Assembly (NCBI GenBank): GCA_905250125.1
Contig: CAJNOL010000039.1
Span: 248,001 to 312,000 of the forward strand
Length of the DNA: 64,000 bases
Direction of reading: 5' to 3'
Origin: Rotaria sordida
Taxonomy: Eukaryota > Rotifera > Eurotatoria > Philodinida > Philodinidae
This document shows positions 1 through 12,600 of this stretch, one piece after another. Both the position numbers and the translations under genes were made by a program. The stretch's first letter is position 1. Every line of letters starts with the position of its first letter. The notes under the pieces were generated by a model. The model had not been told where the DNA came from and made no database searches. It saw nothing but the letters and a program-made list of their open reading frames with translations.

Positions 1-31
1 CTCTATATTACGTATGTTTATCTTTTGTCAG

Positions 32-192
32 TAATCAAAGTGTTAAAAGACTCAGTATTGACAACATTCTCGACAATAATTGGTCTAATTGGCAATGGCA
101 CATCAAGGATTGTAGGCACTGTTCTTATAAACGTACCTAATGTTTACAATATGTCAATTATAGATTTGTATTTAAATGAGAATATTGAATAA
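32..192 (+). CDS. Probable 3' terminal exon of an upstream gene (partial, unrecognised)
   Basis: A pyrimidine-rich stretch ending in AG at 30-31 is followed by an open frame of 52 sense codons that closes with TAA at 190-192. The stop overlaps an AATAAA-like polyadenylation signal (GAATAAAAGC). The residues read as a mixed hydrophobic segment (for example TTFSTIIGLIGNGTSRIVG) ending in LYLNENIE, which is not the low-complexity pattern of random AT-rich DNA here. I do not recognise the family. The start and earlier exons lie before the window. Spacing of about 250 bp to the next start would fit the compact genes nearby. It could still be a chance open stretch. Confidence 0.35.
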
Positions 193-448
193 AAGCTATT
201 GATCTACATAAAATTTTCGTTTTGAAAAATCCAGATGGCATTAATAATCGTTAATAAGTTTTCAAAACGGTTTTTGTTTTGATTGGATAAAAAATTTCTT
301 CAATCAGGCATATTCTCATCCTATCGAACGACGTAGCGTGGCAAGTAGATACTATCATTATTATTCCATAAAAAGAAAAAAAGTGCAAATAAATCAATTT
401 CGGTGAACAATCAAAACGTCCAATTAATTATACTATTAAAAAATCTCA

Positions 449-639
449 ATGAATTCCTTTTATTTTCTCATCATTTGTTTTATTTTACTTTATACATTTG
501 ATAATACAAATGGACATGATGATAGGCCTAAACGGGAAAAAACACATTTAAAAAAAGATCCACGAGATTATACAGATAGAGATGCAGATAGTCTTTTTGA
601 AGAGTGGGAGGTAAAATTTAATTTTATTAATTTTTCTTT

Positions 640-671
<32 letters not shown>

Positions 672-1426
672 CACAAATTTTAGGATAATGATGAAGATAT
701 TTTACCTGAAGATGAACGAGATGATTATTTTTTTCGTAGTAAAAATCGACCTAATATTCGACCTGAAGATTTAGTTGGTAAACCACAGGAAGAAATAATG
801 AAATTATCAAAAAAAGGACAAACATTAATGATGTTTGCTACTGTTTCGGGTTCACCAACACGACGAGAAACTGAACAAATTACTCAAATATGGTGGTCAG
901 GTTTAAAAAATGCTTTATATGATGTCAATAGGTAAATTTCTTTTTTCTTTTTTTTGGTTTAAATTTAATTCAAAAGAAAAATGATTGTTGTTGTTGTTGT
1001 TATTTATTTTTTACTCAGATATGTTATTGATGATAATCGTATTTTACTTGTTTTATCTGATGGTTCACAAGGATTTGATGTAAAAGATTTTCTTGTACAA
1101 CAAGATCGTTGTCAAGAAGTTACTATTGATAATAAACCTTATTATGGTAAAGGTGCCAAAGTAAGTGTAAATATAGAAATAATATCTCCAAAAAATTGAT
1201 CATACAGATTTAATGTCGATTTTTTTTTTCGTAATGATAACTTGGATAGACAACCCATATAATCATTTGATTAGTAAAAATTGTTTCCAACAAGAATTTA
1301 AGAGAATTTAAATCTATATGATCAATTTGTGGAGTTACTTTATATTTTTAAAAAAATAAAAATTCTTGTTTTTTTTTTTTTTTTCTTTATTAGGAAGAAG
1401 ATAAACGAAAAAAGAAAGATCTCTGA
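449..1426 (+). CDS. MESD: MESD (boca), ER chaperone for LDL-receptor-family proteins
   Basis: Four coding exons (449-610, 684-931, 1019-1160, 1394-1426) give 194 residues, the usual size of metazoan MESD. The product begins with a hydrophobic signal peptide (residues 1 to about 22), followed by a charged N-terminal part, then the conserved core with TLMMFATVSGSP, EQITQIWWSGLKNA, LLVLSDGSQGFDVKDFL and QEVTIDNKPYYGKGAK. It ends in KKKDL, which matches the KDEL-like ER-retention tail of this family. MESD helps fold the YWTD beta-propeller/EGF modules of LRP-type receptors in the ER, so it is needed for Wnt co-receptor and lipoprotein-receptor maturation. The start was chosen because it opens directly into the signal peptide. 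All introns are GT-AG and short, 73 to 233 bp. A likely poly(A) signal, AATAAATA, lies near 1633. Confidence 0.93.
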
Positions 1427-4400
1427 AGAAATTTTTTTTTCAATGCAATCTCATACAAAACAATCTTTTTGATTTCTAGTCTTTAACATTAGTTAGTTAA
1501 TCTCGTAGTTTTGGTAAAGTATTTCATTTGTAAACTGTGATTATAACTCTAATTGTCTTTCTTCTATACTTGATACGAATAATAATTTTCTTTTGTTGTG
1601 ATTATATTTATTTACTTGTGATTAATTTTACTAATAAATACAATATTATATCTTTATTCGAGAAAAATTTATATAAATCTTTACATAATATTTATTTTTT
1701 GTAAAGATTAGATGATTAATTTAAATAATACTCAATATGAAATTTTCAAATAATGGAAAATCAAATGGAAGTAAGTTTATTTCATAATAGTAAATTAATA
1801 TTGTGCAATGAAATTTTCAAATAAATATAACGAAAAAGTTTTTTTTTTCATCATTTGTTAGAATACAGCGGAAAGATTTGCTCATAAGAAAAATTTGGGA
1901 ATAGATAGAAACATATCTTAAATAAACTAATGATTCAGAGTTATATGTATATTGATACTTGAATCAAAACTGTTGTTGAATGTCAAGAAAAAATACGGAC
2001 CAAAAAGAATGATACTATTAATGATTTCATAATAACTTTTTTTCTTTTCACAATTTATACTTAATTATTTTTCCGGAAAAATACGGTGTCATATTGTCAA
2101 TTAAAACTTAATTAACACGTAGAAATGAAACACCTTTCGTAGTTATTTTGGTATAACACCTTTCAAATATTTCAAACAATTCTGTAGATAACGAAACAAA
2201 CGTGAAGATATTTTTGAGTATTTTGAAATATTCTCTTTTTTGTTATGTAGACAAAAGTTTGCTGTAATTACGATAAGCATTGAAAAAATCTGCAATTTAA
2301 AAATTTTTTTTCCTAGCTGAATTTAAGAAACAAACTGTGAAGTTATTTTTCAGCAGCTCTCTAACTTCAGATTGAAACAAGTGATTTTTTTTGAAATTTA
2401 AGAAGGAGAAAATTGATATACCATTTAGTCATTTAATAGAGCTTTTTCGAGAACTATAAAATGTATATAGCCTCATCTTTTTGTCACATAGTTCAATGAA
2501 CGTCCTCGGAAAAAATACTTTTTCAGCTTAAAAAATTGGTTTGTTGATATATGCTAAGTATTTTTTATTTATTTTTTCTGGTCAAGTTTCTATAGAAATA
2601 AGTTCGATATATATTTTGTCTAAGAGTTGAAAACAAAACAAAAGTTACAATCAAAAAAAAGACTGATGGTATCATTTTTTTTATGGCTCAACCGTTATAT
2701 TTTATTCGTTTGTGTAATTTGATACTAATAGATTTTTTATTAGTATGATAAGAAAAAAAGTTGAGGTAATCTTTCTTGATGTTGTGAAATTTAAAATAGA
2801 AATTTATATAATCTTTTGAATGTGAAAAGAAGAAATGTTTTTTTTCATAACAAGAAATTCTACTTCTAATTAATCAAGTAAAATTTTCTTATGAAAATAA
2901 AGATGTATAGAACAAAAAAAAAGGCAAGTTAGATTTAATATAAAACGTATAAAAATTTAATGTTGCGAAAGTTATTATGAATAACATAAAGCTATGCATT
3001 GAATTACATATTTTCAGTTTTTACTAAAAACCTACTTCTTCTTTTCTATATAAAAATAGCAACACATATGTCAAGAGTTCATTATTAAATAGAAAAAAAA
3101 ATCTACTCAACTGCCACTCAAGTAGAGTAGACGACTGATTTCACGAGCCCTGAATACATTGGCATTTCTTTTTTTTTCCTTGTCGAAACAGATCCATTTA
3201 CTATTGGATTTTTTTTCTACTTTACTCTTGACACGATACCTATGTTAAATAAAAAAAATGAAAAGATATTTGTCATACTCCTATTTTTTTCTTTCCTATG
3301 TATTGATTATAACCGTTTCTCTTATGTGATCGATAGAAATCATACAAAATTCTGCTTACCGGACATTTGAGACTTTGGTATAAATAAAACATTTCGCACG
3401 AAAAAATGAAAATCTATCATCCTTTCTCAAGTATTTTATAATCTACAATGCATTAAAAAAGTATGTTATTCTGTTAGGATGGATTTGATTTTTATTCTTG
3501 ATATAATTTGCCGGCTTGTCTATCGGAAGTATATATATATATATGTAAAGTTTAAGATTAGCATAGATGAAAAGTTTCTGTTCATAAATATTATTGACAT
3601 TAAAAATCATGACTAAGTGTCTTGATTTTCTCAGAAGCTGCGCCGTCATTCTCTTTACAAAATGCACTTATTTGAAAACTTTTGAAATTTTTCATAATTA
3701 TCCTCTTTTCGATTAAATTTTAGACACAAGTTCTATCATTTTCACGAAAATAATTGTTCAACAACACAACCAAGGTTAACATAGAAAGCTGAGTACTTTA
3801 GTGAAGATCATATCCTGGGGGAACACAGTTAAAAACTCTGGACAAAAAAGTAGTGAGAGAGAGTATAGATAAAATTTTCGTTGAAGTACTCAGCTTTCAA
3901 TTTTGACATTGATTTTAATGTCGAACATTTCTTGTCATGCAAATCATCGAAATCCCCCTTGAAACTAATTGAAAAAAAGAATAATTGTGAAATGTTTCAA
4001 AAGTTGTTGAATAAATGCGTTTTGTACAAGAAATAATAACGCATTTTTTGAAAAATTCTCACGAACAGGTTATTTTTTATTTCCGAGAAAAACTGATCAG
4101 ATTTTTTTTGAGCTGTTTGCAGATATGTTGCTTTTACCTCATTCTGACTCATATATTTCTCAGAAAAGAAAGAGAATCTATCAAGTGTCTATATGCATTT
4201 TGTAGAGTGATATAAGATGTATCTAACCGCGGAAGTTATTATCAAAAATATTTACAGACAGAAAAATTTCGTTTATGTTGATCGTTAACTACACAATATA
4301 TTTCCGAGATATCAATAATCGCTTCTAGATTGAATTATATATCATCATATAAGGAAACTATTAATTATCATTTTCTGTATGTTTATATCCTCTCGAATAT

Positions 4401-5021
4401 CATCGAATTTGAGGATGAGTATCCGTTACATTTTGATGATCTCAGCCAGCTTGTTTTTTCAAAGTGAAATGATGCTCAAATACTGAGAATGAGTGTTTGA
4501 CTTGGATCATAATAAAAACGTCTAGTCGAAGAAGAATTTTCGAAAGCAAGTGGACGGCCGAAACGTAGTAAATTGACTGGTGCACTTCTCGCTGTCAATA
4601 ATCATAAGTAAAAATGATGAAAAAAAAAGTGCTGAGTAAATCTTTGTTTCATTAAATAAAATTCTTTTGTTATTGCTTCATTTAAATGGTTGTATAGTTT
4701 TTCTTTTTAAAGACCTATATTCAACTTATGATTTTGTAATATAATCTTGAAAATGAACGCTTCAGTTTATTCTACGTCTACTCGAAAATCCGTTGTTATA
4801 GTTTTTAATGAAAGAAAAGAAAAAAAAATGAAAAATTTTATTTTTTTTTGCTAAAGGATATCCTTACATTTATGTTTAATGACATAAAATAAATGTTACT
4901 TTTTTTTTTTGTTATTTTTCTTATAGATAAATGATTATATAATTGTTTCTTTTTTCATTATTTGTGATTCTATGTATCAAACGTATTCATATATGTTAGA
5001 CTAAACCAAGAATAATAATCT
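1427..5021. other. Intergenic stretch, about 3.6 kb, no convincing gene
   Basis: AT-rich DNA with many homopolymer runs. Open frames here (for example 3443-3667 minus and 4015-4215 plus) are short, have no recognisable domain and no splice context. The one structured item is a foldback near 3784-3898, listed separately. The first part holds the 3' UTR of MESD. Confidence 0.6.
3784..3898. repeat. Short foldback (inverted repeat), about 115 bp
   Basis: The arms begin GAAAGCTGAGTACTT at 3784 and end with its complement at 3898. The first 15 bases of each arm are identical and similarity continues to about 30 bases with mismatches, enclosing a loop of about 50 bp. No clear target duplication flanks it. 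It may be a small foldback MITE remnant. Confidence 0.6.
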
Positions 5022-5326
5022 ATGGATGTTGAAAAGGTAAAATAAATTAAATCATATTTTTATAAAAGAAAAAACTAAATTTTTTTAAATATTAGAATTA
5101 TTATTATAATCAGAAAATCGATTTAATATTTCTTCGAAATATTTGTATAATAACAATATCTCATCTGTTTGTTAGTATTTTTTTATTTGTATATGTTTCA
5201 ACAACACTTTGGTATTTACAACAGATATGGTCAACAAATGATGATACTTCTTATCAAATGAGTTTAGTAACAAAAAAATTTAGTTATTCGATACGATCAT
5301 TACTTTTATTATCTAATTTACAATAA
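5022..5326 (+). CDS. Small single-pass membrane protein, two exons, unrecognised
   Basis: ATG at 5022 opens a five-codon first exon (MDVEK, 5022-5036) with a GTAAAA donor. A pyrimidine/AT tract ends in TTAG at 5095, and exon 2 (5096-5326) continues in phase for 76 codons to TAA. The 81-residue product has one clear hydrophobic stretch, about residues 22 to 46 (LRNICIITISHLFVSIFLFV and following), then a polar tail with QQIWSTNDDTSYQMSLV. The open frame across exon 2 and the in-phase junction are the evidence; no family is recognised. It lies just 140 bp upstream of TDP1 on the same strand. Alternatively it could be a chance frame or a 5' leader of TDP1 transcripts. Confidence 0.45.
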
Positions 5327-5466
5327 TATGAAATATCTTTTTCTTTTATTGTTGTATTTAAAAAAAAAGACTTTTTTTTGTCTTTGTTTTTTAAAATATC
5401 TTTTTGTTAGTAAAATTAAAATTTTTAGATTTTGACTTCTGGTTTTTGTTTTTGTTCTGCCTTAAA

Positions 5467-8400
5467 ATGACGACGAATAAACGAACAGCTTCTTCACTAA
5501 TGAATGATGATATTGAAGCAAAAAAACTTAAAACAGAGATTGATTCAACATCTTTAATATCGACTATAAGCAAAGAATCAATACCATCATTTGTTGATGA
5601 CAATATTACAAAGAAAAAAATATGTGAATATGGCGAGAAATGTTATCGACAAAAAAATCCAAAACATACAGCTGAATATGATCATCTGTGTAAATTACTT
5701 TTTTTTTCCTAAATAGGATTCGTTGAGTTAATTTTGAATATTTGATCCGTTATAATCGTGGTACTTTTACAAATCCTACAGTTCATTTGTCAGTTTTCTT
5801 TCTTTTAGTCGACATTTCAAACTTAAGATTAAAGACAATAAGATATACCTTAGAGCAGAAAAAAAAACAATAAAATAAAATGATCATTAGACTACACTTA
5901 CGAACAAAATTTCTATTGATTGATTAATCACTTTTGAATTGGAATTATGTGCATCGTGTAGATCTGAATAAGTTTTGAATATCCTGAAAAAGAGTTCGGG
6001 TTCTTAGCTTATTGTTGTGTAGACACTGCAAATTTACAATGGTTTTTAAATAAATGCCGTAGACCTTTTCAGAAGAACTGATTTTCGAATTTTGACTTGA
6101 AACTTTGTACCAAGAACAGGCCTTAACGAAAACAGTTTATTGTGAAAGCTTTCGGTCTTTTGATTTGCTTCTATTCTGAAATAAGAACGTCGAATCTGTC
6201 GTTATATATGAGCAATGTAAAAGGCATGCTCGTACCATAGCTACATCTGAAGATAAGAACAACGGCAAGACCTGAAACATTTCATTTATAACTAAAAACG
6301 AAAATATATGCGGATCACAATAAACTTTTTTCCTTAGAAGAATATTAAAAAAATTCAGATCTTTGAAAAAAAATTTTACAACTAATTATATTTTAGCTAC
6401 CAGTGCATCAACATCGGCAAAGGACGTCAACAAACGTTTAACACCAGTTGAAAAAATTGAACAAAGTGAACCATATCGATTTTTTCTTTCGACTGTTCAT
6501 GGAATACAAGATAATTATAATCAAACAAATGCAATTAGTCTAAAAGGTATCTTTATATTATTTCATAATATTTCTTCATAGAAAATCTTGTTTTGTGTTT
6601 TTATTAGAAATTCTTTCAACTGAACATGGACAACTTATTCGTTCTGCTCAATTTAATTATATGTTTGATATTGAATTTTTACTTGAACAATATCCATCTG
6701 AATTTCGGTAAGATTTATTTATTTATTTATTTATTTATTTGAACATGAATAAAGAAAAACAAAATAATAAAATATGATTTTAGATTAAAACCATTATTAA
6801 TTGTTCATGGTGATTCACGAGATGATAATCATTCATTAAAAACTCAATGTTCACTATATCCACAAATTGAATTATGCCCAGCTCGTCTTGATATACCATT
6901 TGGTACACATCATACAAAAATGATGTTTTTACTTTATGAAACTGGTTTACGTATTGTTATTCATACAGCAAATCTTATTTCACAAGATTGGAGACAAAAA
7001 ACACAAGGGTAATTTTATTTGTTAATTTAAATTGAAAACAAAAAAACATTTTATTTTTATTCTTAATATTTAGTATTTGGATTAGTCCTATTTGTCCAAA
7101 AACTAATGATACTAGAGAATCGAAAACAAATTTTAAAAAAGATTTACTTGATTATATTGAACAATATCGTGCTAGACAATTGCAATTTTGGCAGAAAACT
7201 ATTAATGAACATGATTTTAGTAGCATCAAGTAAGTTGAAAAAGAGAAGATTAGATCATAAATACAGTGAAATTTTTCATATTCTGAACTTGAACATTGTT
7301 TTTACAGTCCTGATTGTTATTTTAATCTCTTTTAAATGAACATATGTGCACTTTTTTCTCTTCTTCTCTTCGTACAATGGTTCTTTTGATTTCAATCGGA
7401 GTTTAGAAGAAAAAAGACACTCGATTTCAAATTGAAATGGGGGACTTGCGGATCTTTAGAATTATGATGATGATATCTGTAGTATACACCCCTATTTTTA
7501 TAGGGTTTGAATGTGAGTGTGAGTAGTGAGTATGGGTGTCAGTCAACAGGAGACACGCACCCACACCCTATGAAAATAGGGATATATACTATACATATCA
7601 CCATCGTAATTCTCCTCCTCTTCATCATTTCTTGCTAAACTGCTGTTCATAATTTATCATAACTACACATATCAGGGAATGCAATGAAATTTCAACACTA
7701 TCTTACATAAAATCAAAAAATTCGATTAATTAATGATAATAACGCTGATAATCATAAATCACAACATAAATTAGCTGAAAAGTCGAATATTTAAATGATT
7801 ATCAATCAATCCAAAATTAAAGACGAAAACTCAACAGTTTTGACATAATAAAATTTTATGAAGTACACATCAACGTTGATCAAATTTACATAAGTGAAGA
7901 CTAGAGGCAGCAGAGTCACGAGGCCTGGATAGGTCAGAGTCTATCCTAGATGAAAAAGGTAAAGGCTTGTGTAGGCTCGAGCTCACTCTATGTTGGATAG
8001 ATAAGCGTTTAGATAGACTTTATTTAATATAACATTTTTTCATTTTCTTCTGACATATGATGCGTTGTTACAAGGTCAGTACACATTTTATCGACTACCA
8101 ACTCGTGTCCAATAAGGATAGGCGACGGAGCCACAAGACTTGCAAAGCCTACTCTTAAAAAAAGCACTGAGCATGATCTTTTATTATTTTTAAACTAGTA
8201 AAGAAGTTTAGATTCTAGAACTTTTGTTTTTATTTCGTAGTAAAATATATACAACATCGTCTATATATGAACACTTTTCAAAAGTTCTGACCATGTTCAT
8301 TTAAGAAAGATTTTATTGTAATTTATTTTTAGTGTTCATATAATTAGTTCAACACCTGGTCGTCATACAGGAGCTAATATAAATAAATTTGGTCATTTAA

Positions 8401-9491
8401 AACTTCGTCAAGTAAAGAATTAATGAAGAATTTCCTTTAATATATTTTTTTATACTTTATTTAGACATTAAAAAATTATCTTAATCTTGAAAATAATGAA
8501 CAATATTATTCAGCACCAATTATAGGACAAGTAATTTATTTTTAATTTTCTTTTATTCAAAAAATTTAATTTAAAATATTTTCTTTAAGTTTTCAAGTAT
8601 TGGATCTTTAGGTCCAAATGCAAATTCTTGGTTAACAAAAGAATTTCTTACATCACTCAAACAACTCAATACAAATTCATTTGATTCACCAGAATTAAAA
8701 TTAATCTATCCAACTGTTGAAAATGTTCGTACATCATTCGAAGGTTATATTGCTGGTGGAAGTTTACCCTATGTAAGCTGTTGTTTTCTTTTTTTCTTAT
8801 TCTTTTAATAAATATTTATTCTATTTGATAAGAATATGCAAACTGCAATGAAACAAACATGGCTTATTAATTATCTTCAGTATGTTTATTGAATTATCTT
8901 TTGTTTTTTTTTTCTTTCGTCATATATAAAAAAAATAAACTTTAGTCGATGGAAAGCTGATCATCGTCAACGTAGTCGAGCCTCACCACATATTAAAACA
9001 TATTTACGAGTAACAAATGATCAATATAAAAATCTTCTATGGTTTTTAGTAACTAGTGCAAATTTATCAAAAGCTGGTTTGATTATTTAAATAAAAAAAA
9101 TGACTAGATTTATAATTTTTATTTTATTATCTTCATAGCTTGGGGTGTCTTAGAAAAGAACAATACACAATTAATGATTCGATCGTAAGTATATTTTGAA
9201 ATACATCATTTTCGAATAAATGAATATATTTTGAGATATGAAATTGGTGTTTTATTTATTCCAAAACAATTTTCACAAACAATATTTCCTCTATTTGATT
9301 CATCATCATTTCCAATTCCATATGATTTACCACCAGTAAAATATGAATCAACAGGTTAATTAATTTTTTTATTTAATAGATTTTTGTGTATCTATTAAAT
9401 TTTTTTTTTCTTAGATAAACCATGGATAGTCGATATGACATATAAAAATCAACCGGATTCACATGGAAATATGTGGGATCCCCATGACTGA
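5467..9491 (+). CDS. TDP1: Tyrosyl-DNA phosphodiesterase 1
   Basis: Thirteen coding exons (5467-5689, 6397-6546, 6608-6707, 6784-7008, 7074-7229, 8333-8411, 8465-8530, 8590-8772, 8833-8879, 8946-9076, 9139-9184, 9236-9354, 9415-9491) give 533 residues; the human enzyme has about 608. Near residues 53-75 a PBZ-type zinc finger is visible ([20 protein letters not shown]), a poly(ADP-ribose)-binding module that is not present in human TDP1. The two catalytic HxK motifs of the phospholipase-D-like fold are intact: H201/K203 in [10 protein letters not shown] and H425/K427 in [12 protein letters not shown]. The C-terminus keeps the family ending with [12 protein letters not shown] residues. The enzyme removes stalled topoisomerase I peptides from DNA 3' ends in the nucleus. 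The 1.1-kb intron 5 carries two repeat insertions. A TTGTTAG acceptor-like site at 5410 precedes the start. Confidence 0.93.
7459..7612. mobile_element. Foldback MITE in TDP1 intron 5
   Basis: The ends form long inverted repeats of about 48 bp. The left arm starts GAATTATGATGATGATATC; the complement of the right arm starts GAATTACGATGGTGATATG. Both run through CCCTATTTT(T/C)ATAGGG at the inner end, with few mismatches. The loop holds GTGAGTGTGAGTAGTGAGTATGGGTG-like repeats (about 50 bp). No coding content. The structure is typical of a small foldback transposon copy. Confidence 0.75.
8020..8156 (+). repeat. Dispersed repeat shared with a ZNFX1 intron
   Basis: The segment CTGACATATGATGCGTTGTT (from 8050) through GCCTACTCTT (8156) matches, in inverted orientation, 49345-49457 in the ZNFX1 intron, where the complement reads CTGACAGATGATGCGTTGTT and ends in GCCTACCCT. 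Shared blocks include GATGCGTTGTTACAAG, TGTCCAATAAG and CATAGG/GATAGG. The similarity appears to continue upstream into the AT-rich part. It is an interspersed repeat of unknown class; the left border may lie near 7893. Confidence 0.7.
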
Positions 9492-9674
9492 TCTTGTATA
9501 TTTTTTGAATAAGCTATTGTAAAGTTTTTCTTTTTTTTCTGTTCGTATTAATTAACCGAGACAAAGATAAATATACATATAAATAAATAAATATCCAATC
9601 AAATACTCTTTATTTCTTTTTTGTTTCTATTTATTATCATAGAATAAAAAAATTAAGAAAAAAATAAAACTTGA

Positions 9675-12600
9675 ATGTCAAGTGTTACTGAAAAAATTTT
9701 TCTTAATGATGGACCATTCTTAATGTAAGAAATCAATATAAGTTGATTATTTTTCTTTTTTGTCTTATTTTATTATAGTAAAATTACGGATACTACTGTT
9801 GATGAACAATTAACTGAAAATGCTTCTTTACGTATGATATTACAGTGGTATGAAAGACATATTTATAGACATTTATATTTACCACTTTTTCAAACAGAAT
9901 CTAATACACCAATTAAATGTGTATGTATTTATTTTAAATGTAAACTTAATAAAACAACAACAAAAAATCATTATGATTGTTATTGTTTAGTCTCATTCTG
10001 ATGCTTTATTAGCGGCTATTGAACTTTTGTATAATTTGGATCCAACAAATACAAATGTACATCTATCATCAACAGCAAATTTATTCCCTTTAAGTAAGTG
10101 TTTATGGATAATATATCAAAGTTATTATTTATTGGATATTTCTATTGATTTACAAATAATCTCGATTCGGTTTTAATCTCTTTTTGTGAAATATGATCTA
10201 AAAGGAATGTTGAAGTATAAGGGTAAAAATTTGGATTTTCATACAATACTGTAACAGACACTAACCAGAGACAATCACAGATTGTATATCAATAAAATTT
10301 CGTTATAATATATTTAACTACTTCGTTAATGAATTCCTGGAGAGGATGGTGAAGAAATGTATCCAAAAATAGTTGAAATAAAGCAATATTCCTATGGTTA
10401 GTAACAGCAGTTACATCATGTTTCACATTTTAATCTCGCCAGGATGGCTCTAATAGCTTTTTTTAGTCGTTAAAAATAACACATTCTAAAATAATAACTA
10501 TATGCATTGTGGTTGGATCTTTTAATTGAATTCGATGAACTGTATTTATCAAAGTTTAAGGATAAAATATATTTGATTTTTTGGAATAATCCACAAAATT
10601 TCATTCAGAAATTTATCAAATTAAAAAAAGCAACAGTTGTCATCCAATGCAATAAATGTGAGAATTTCGAATTCGATCATTGTTGTAGATTGATTGAAAC
10701 TAGTCTAGAGCCTGTTTGGTGAGATCCGGGTCCAAAAATTTTGCATTCGATGAGCTCTTAACTAGTCAATCGTCTTGATCCGTCTTGGACTATGATTTCA
10801 AAGTATTGAGCAATAGTCTTTCGTTTTTTTTTTGATCGATGATAGAATGTAATTCAAAGATGATCTATCCTTTATGTATCAAAGGGCCAATAGTGAAATT
10901 CATAGAATATAAGGATTCGGTTCTTTATATTACTTTTGATGAAAAAAGTGAAGTTCATATTTTGTTTTTCCATATTTTGATTAGAAAGTTATACTTTGAC
11001 TCAACAAACATTATTACTTACTTATGAATCATGGTCGTATACACTTCGTGATCTTTCTACGTATTCTCCATATGCTCTTGATGGTTGTCATTTACGTCTT
11101 TTATTTATAATATATCAACTTCTTAAAACAATATTATTTATACATCAACGTGGTCTTAGTTGTGGTCCAATTCAATTAACAGATATTCATATAAATGAAC
11201 GATATTGGATTCAATTAAAACCTCGTTTTCATTCTTGTTTAGCAACAATTGAATTTGCGTCTGATTGTAGTACATTACATAATAATAATAATGTTGATGA
11301 TGATTATCATAATCATTCATTATCTAAACCAAGATCACGTACAAGTAGTGCATCATTTTCATCAATACCAAAACAAAAACCTCGTATATCATATCTTAAT
11401 GATGATTCATTAGTTATAACAACAAAAATATCACCAAGAACAACAACAATATTACATTCATCTGTTTATCATGTTGAACATCGTTATGAAACATATTGTC
11501 GAACACATATTGATATTGTTGAATTAATAAAACAATGGCAACTTGGACATATATCTAATTTTGATTATTTATTAATATTAAATGCATTATCTGGAAGAAA
11601 ATTTCATGATCCAAATAATCATTTAATATTTCCATGGATAAATGATTTTACAAGTTCAACATCTAATCTTCGAGATTTATCACAATCAAAATATCGATTA
11701 AATAAAGGTTTTCTTTCTTGAAATTATATATTTTTATTTTTATTTTTTTCAATACTTTATTCTTATGAAGGAGATGCACAACTTGATTTAACATATAATT
11801 ACTACTCATCATCACTATCATCATTAACAACAAATATTGTACCACATCATTTAAGTGAACATCTTTCATCAATAACTTATTATGTTTATAAAGCACGTCG
11901 AACAGAAAAACGAACTTTATGTGATGTAATTTGGTATTTTTTAATATTAAATATATTGGTTTCTTTTTTTTCTTTTTTGAAATAAAAGAATGTTCGTTCA
12001 ATTTGGGTACCAAATGAATATCCATCATCAATAGGACGTTTATATTTTTGGACACCGGAAGAATGTATACCAGAATTTTTTTATGATTCATCTTTATTTC
12101 AATCAATTCATGAAGATTTACCTGATTTACTTGTACCAGATTGGTGTTCAAGTCCAGGTTAAATTTTTCGAAAGATTTCTTCAAAAAAAAAAAAACAAAA
12201 CAACTACTTTTTGTTTTTATTCTAGAGGAATTTGTTGAAAAACATCGACAATTATTAGAAAGTCGTGAAATATCAGAAAATATTCATTTATGGATTGATT
12301 TAATATTTGGTCATAAAGTTTGTTTTTTTCGTTTGATCTTTTATTTCATAAAATTATTGTTTTTTTTTTCTTTTCGTAATAGTTAACTGGTGAAAGTGCA
12401 GTTGAAGCAAAAAATGTTTGTCTTCCATTAGTTGATCATCATGAAGATTTACGTAATGGAGGAATTGTACAATTATTTCTTAAACCTCGTATAAAAATAA
12501 AATTTCTTGTTTTTTTTTTGTGCCTTAAAAATTATTTATTTAGATCCTCCACGTTTTCTTGCATCTACAAGACAAATGATTGAAAATTCATCTTTGACAC

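Noticed and set aside
11663..12184. 173-codon minus-strand frame over WDR81 exons
   Set aside because: It runs antisense through BEACH-domain exons and introns; product is low-complexity.
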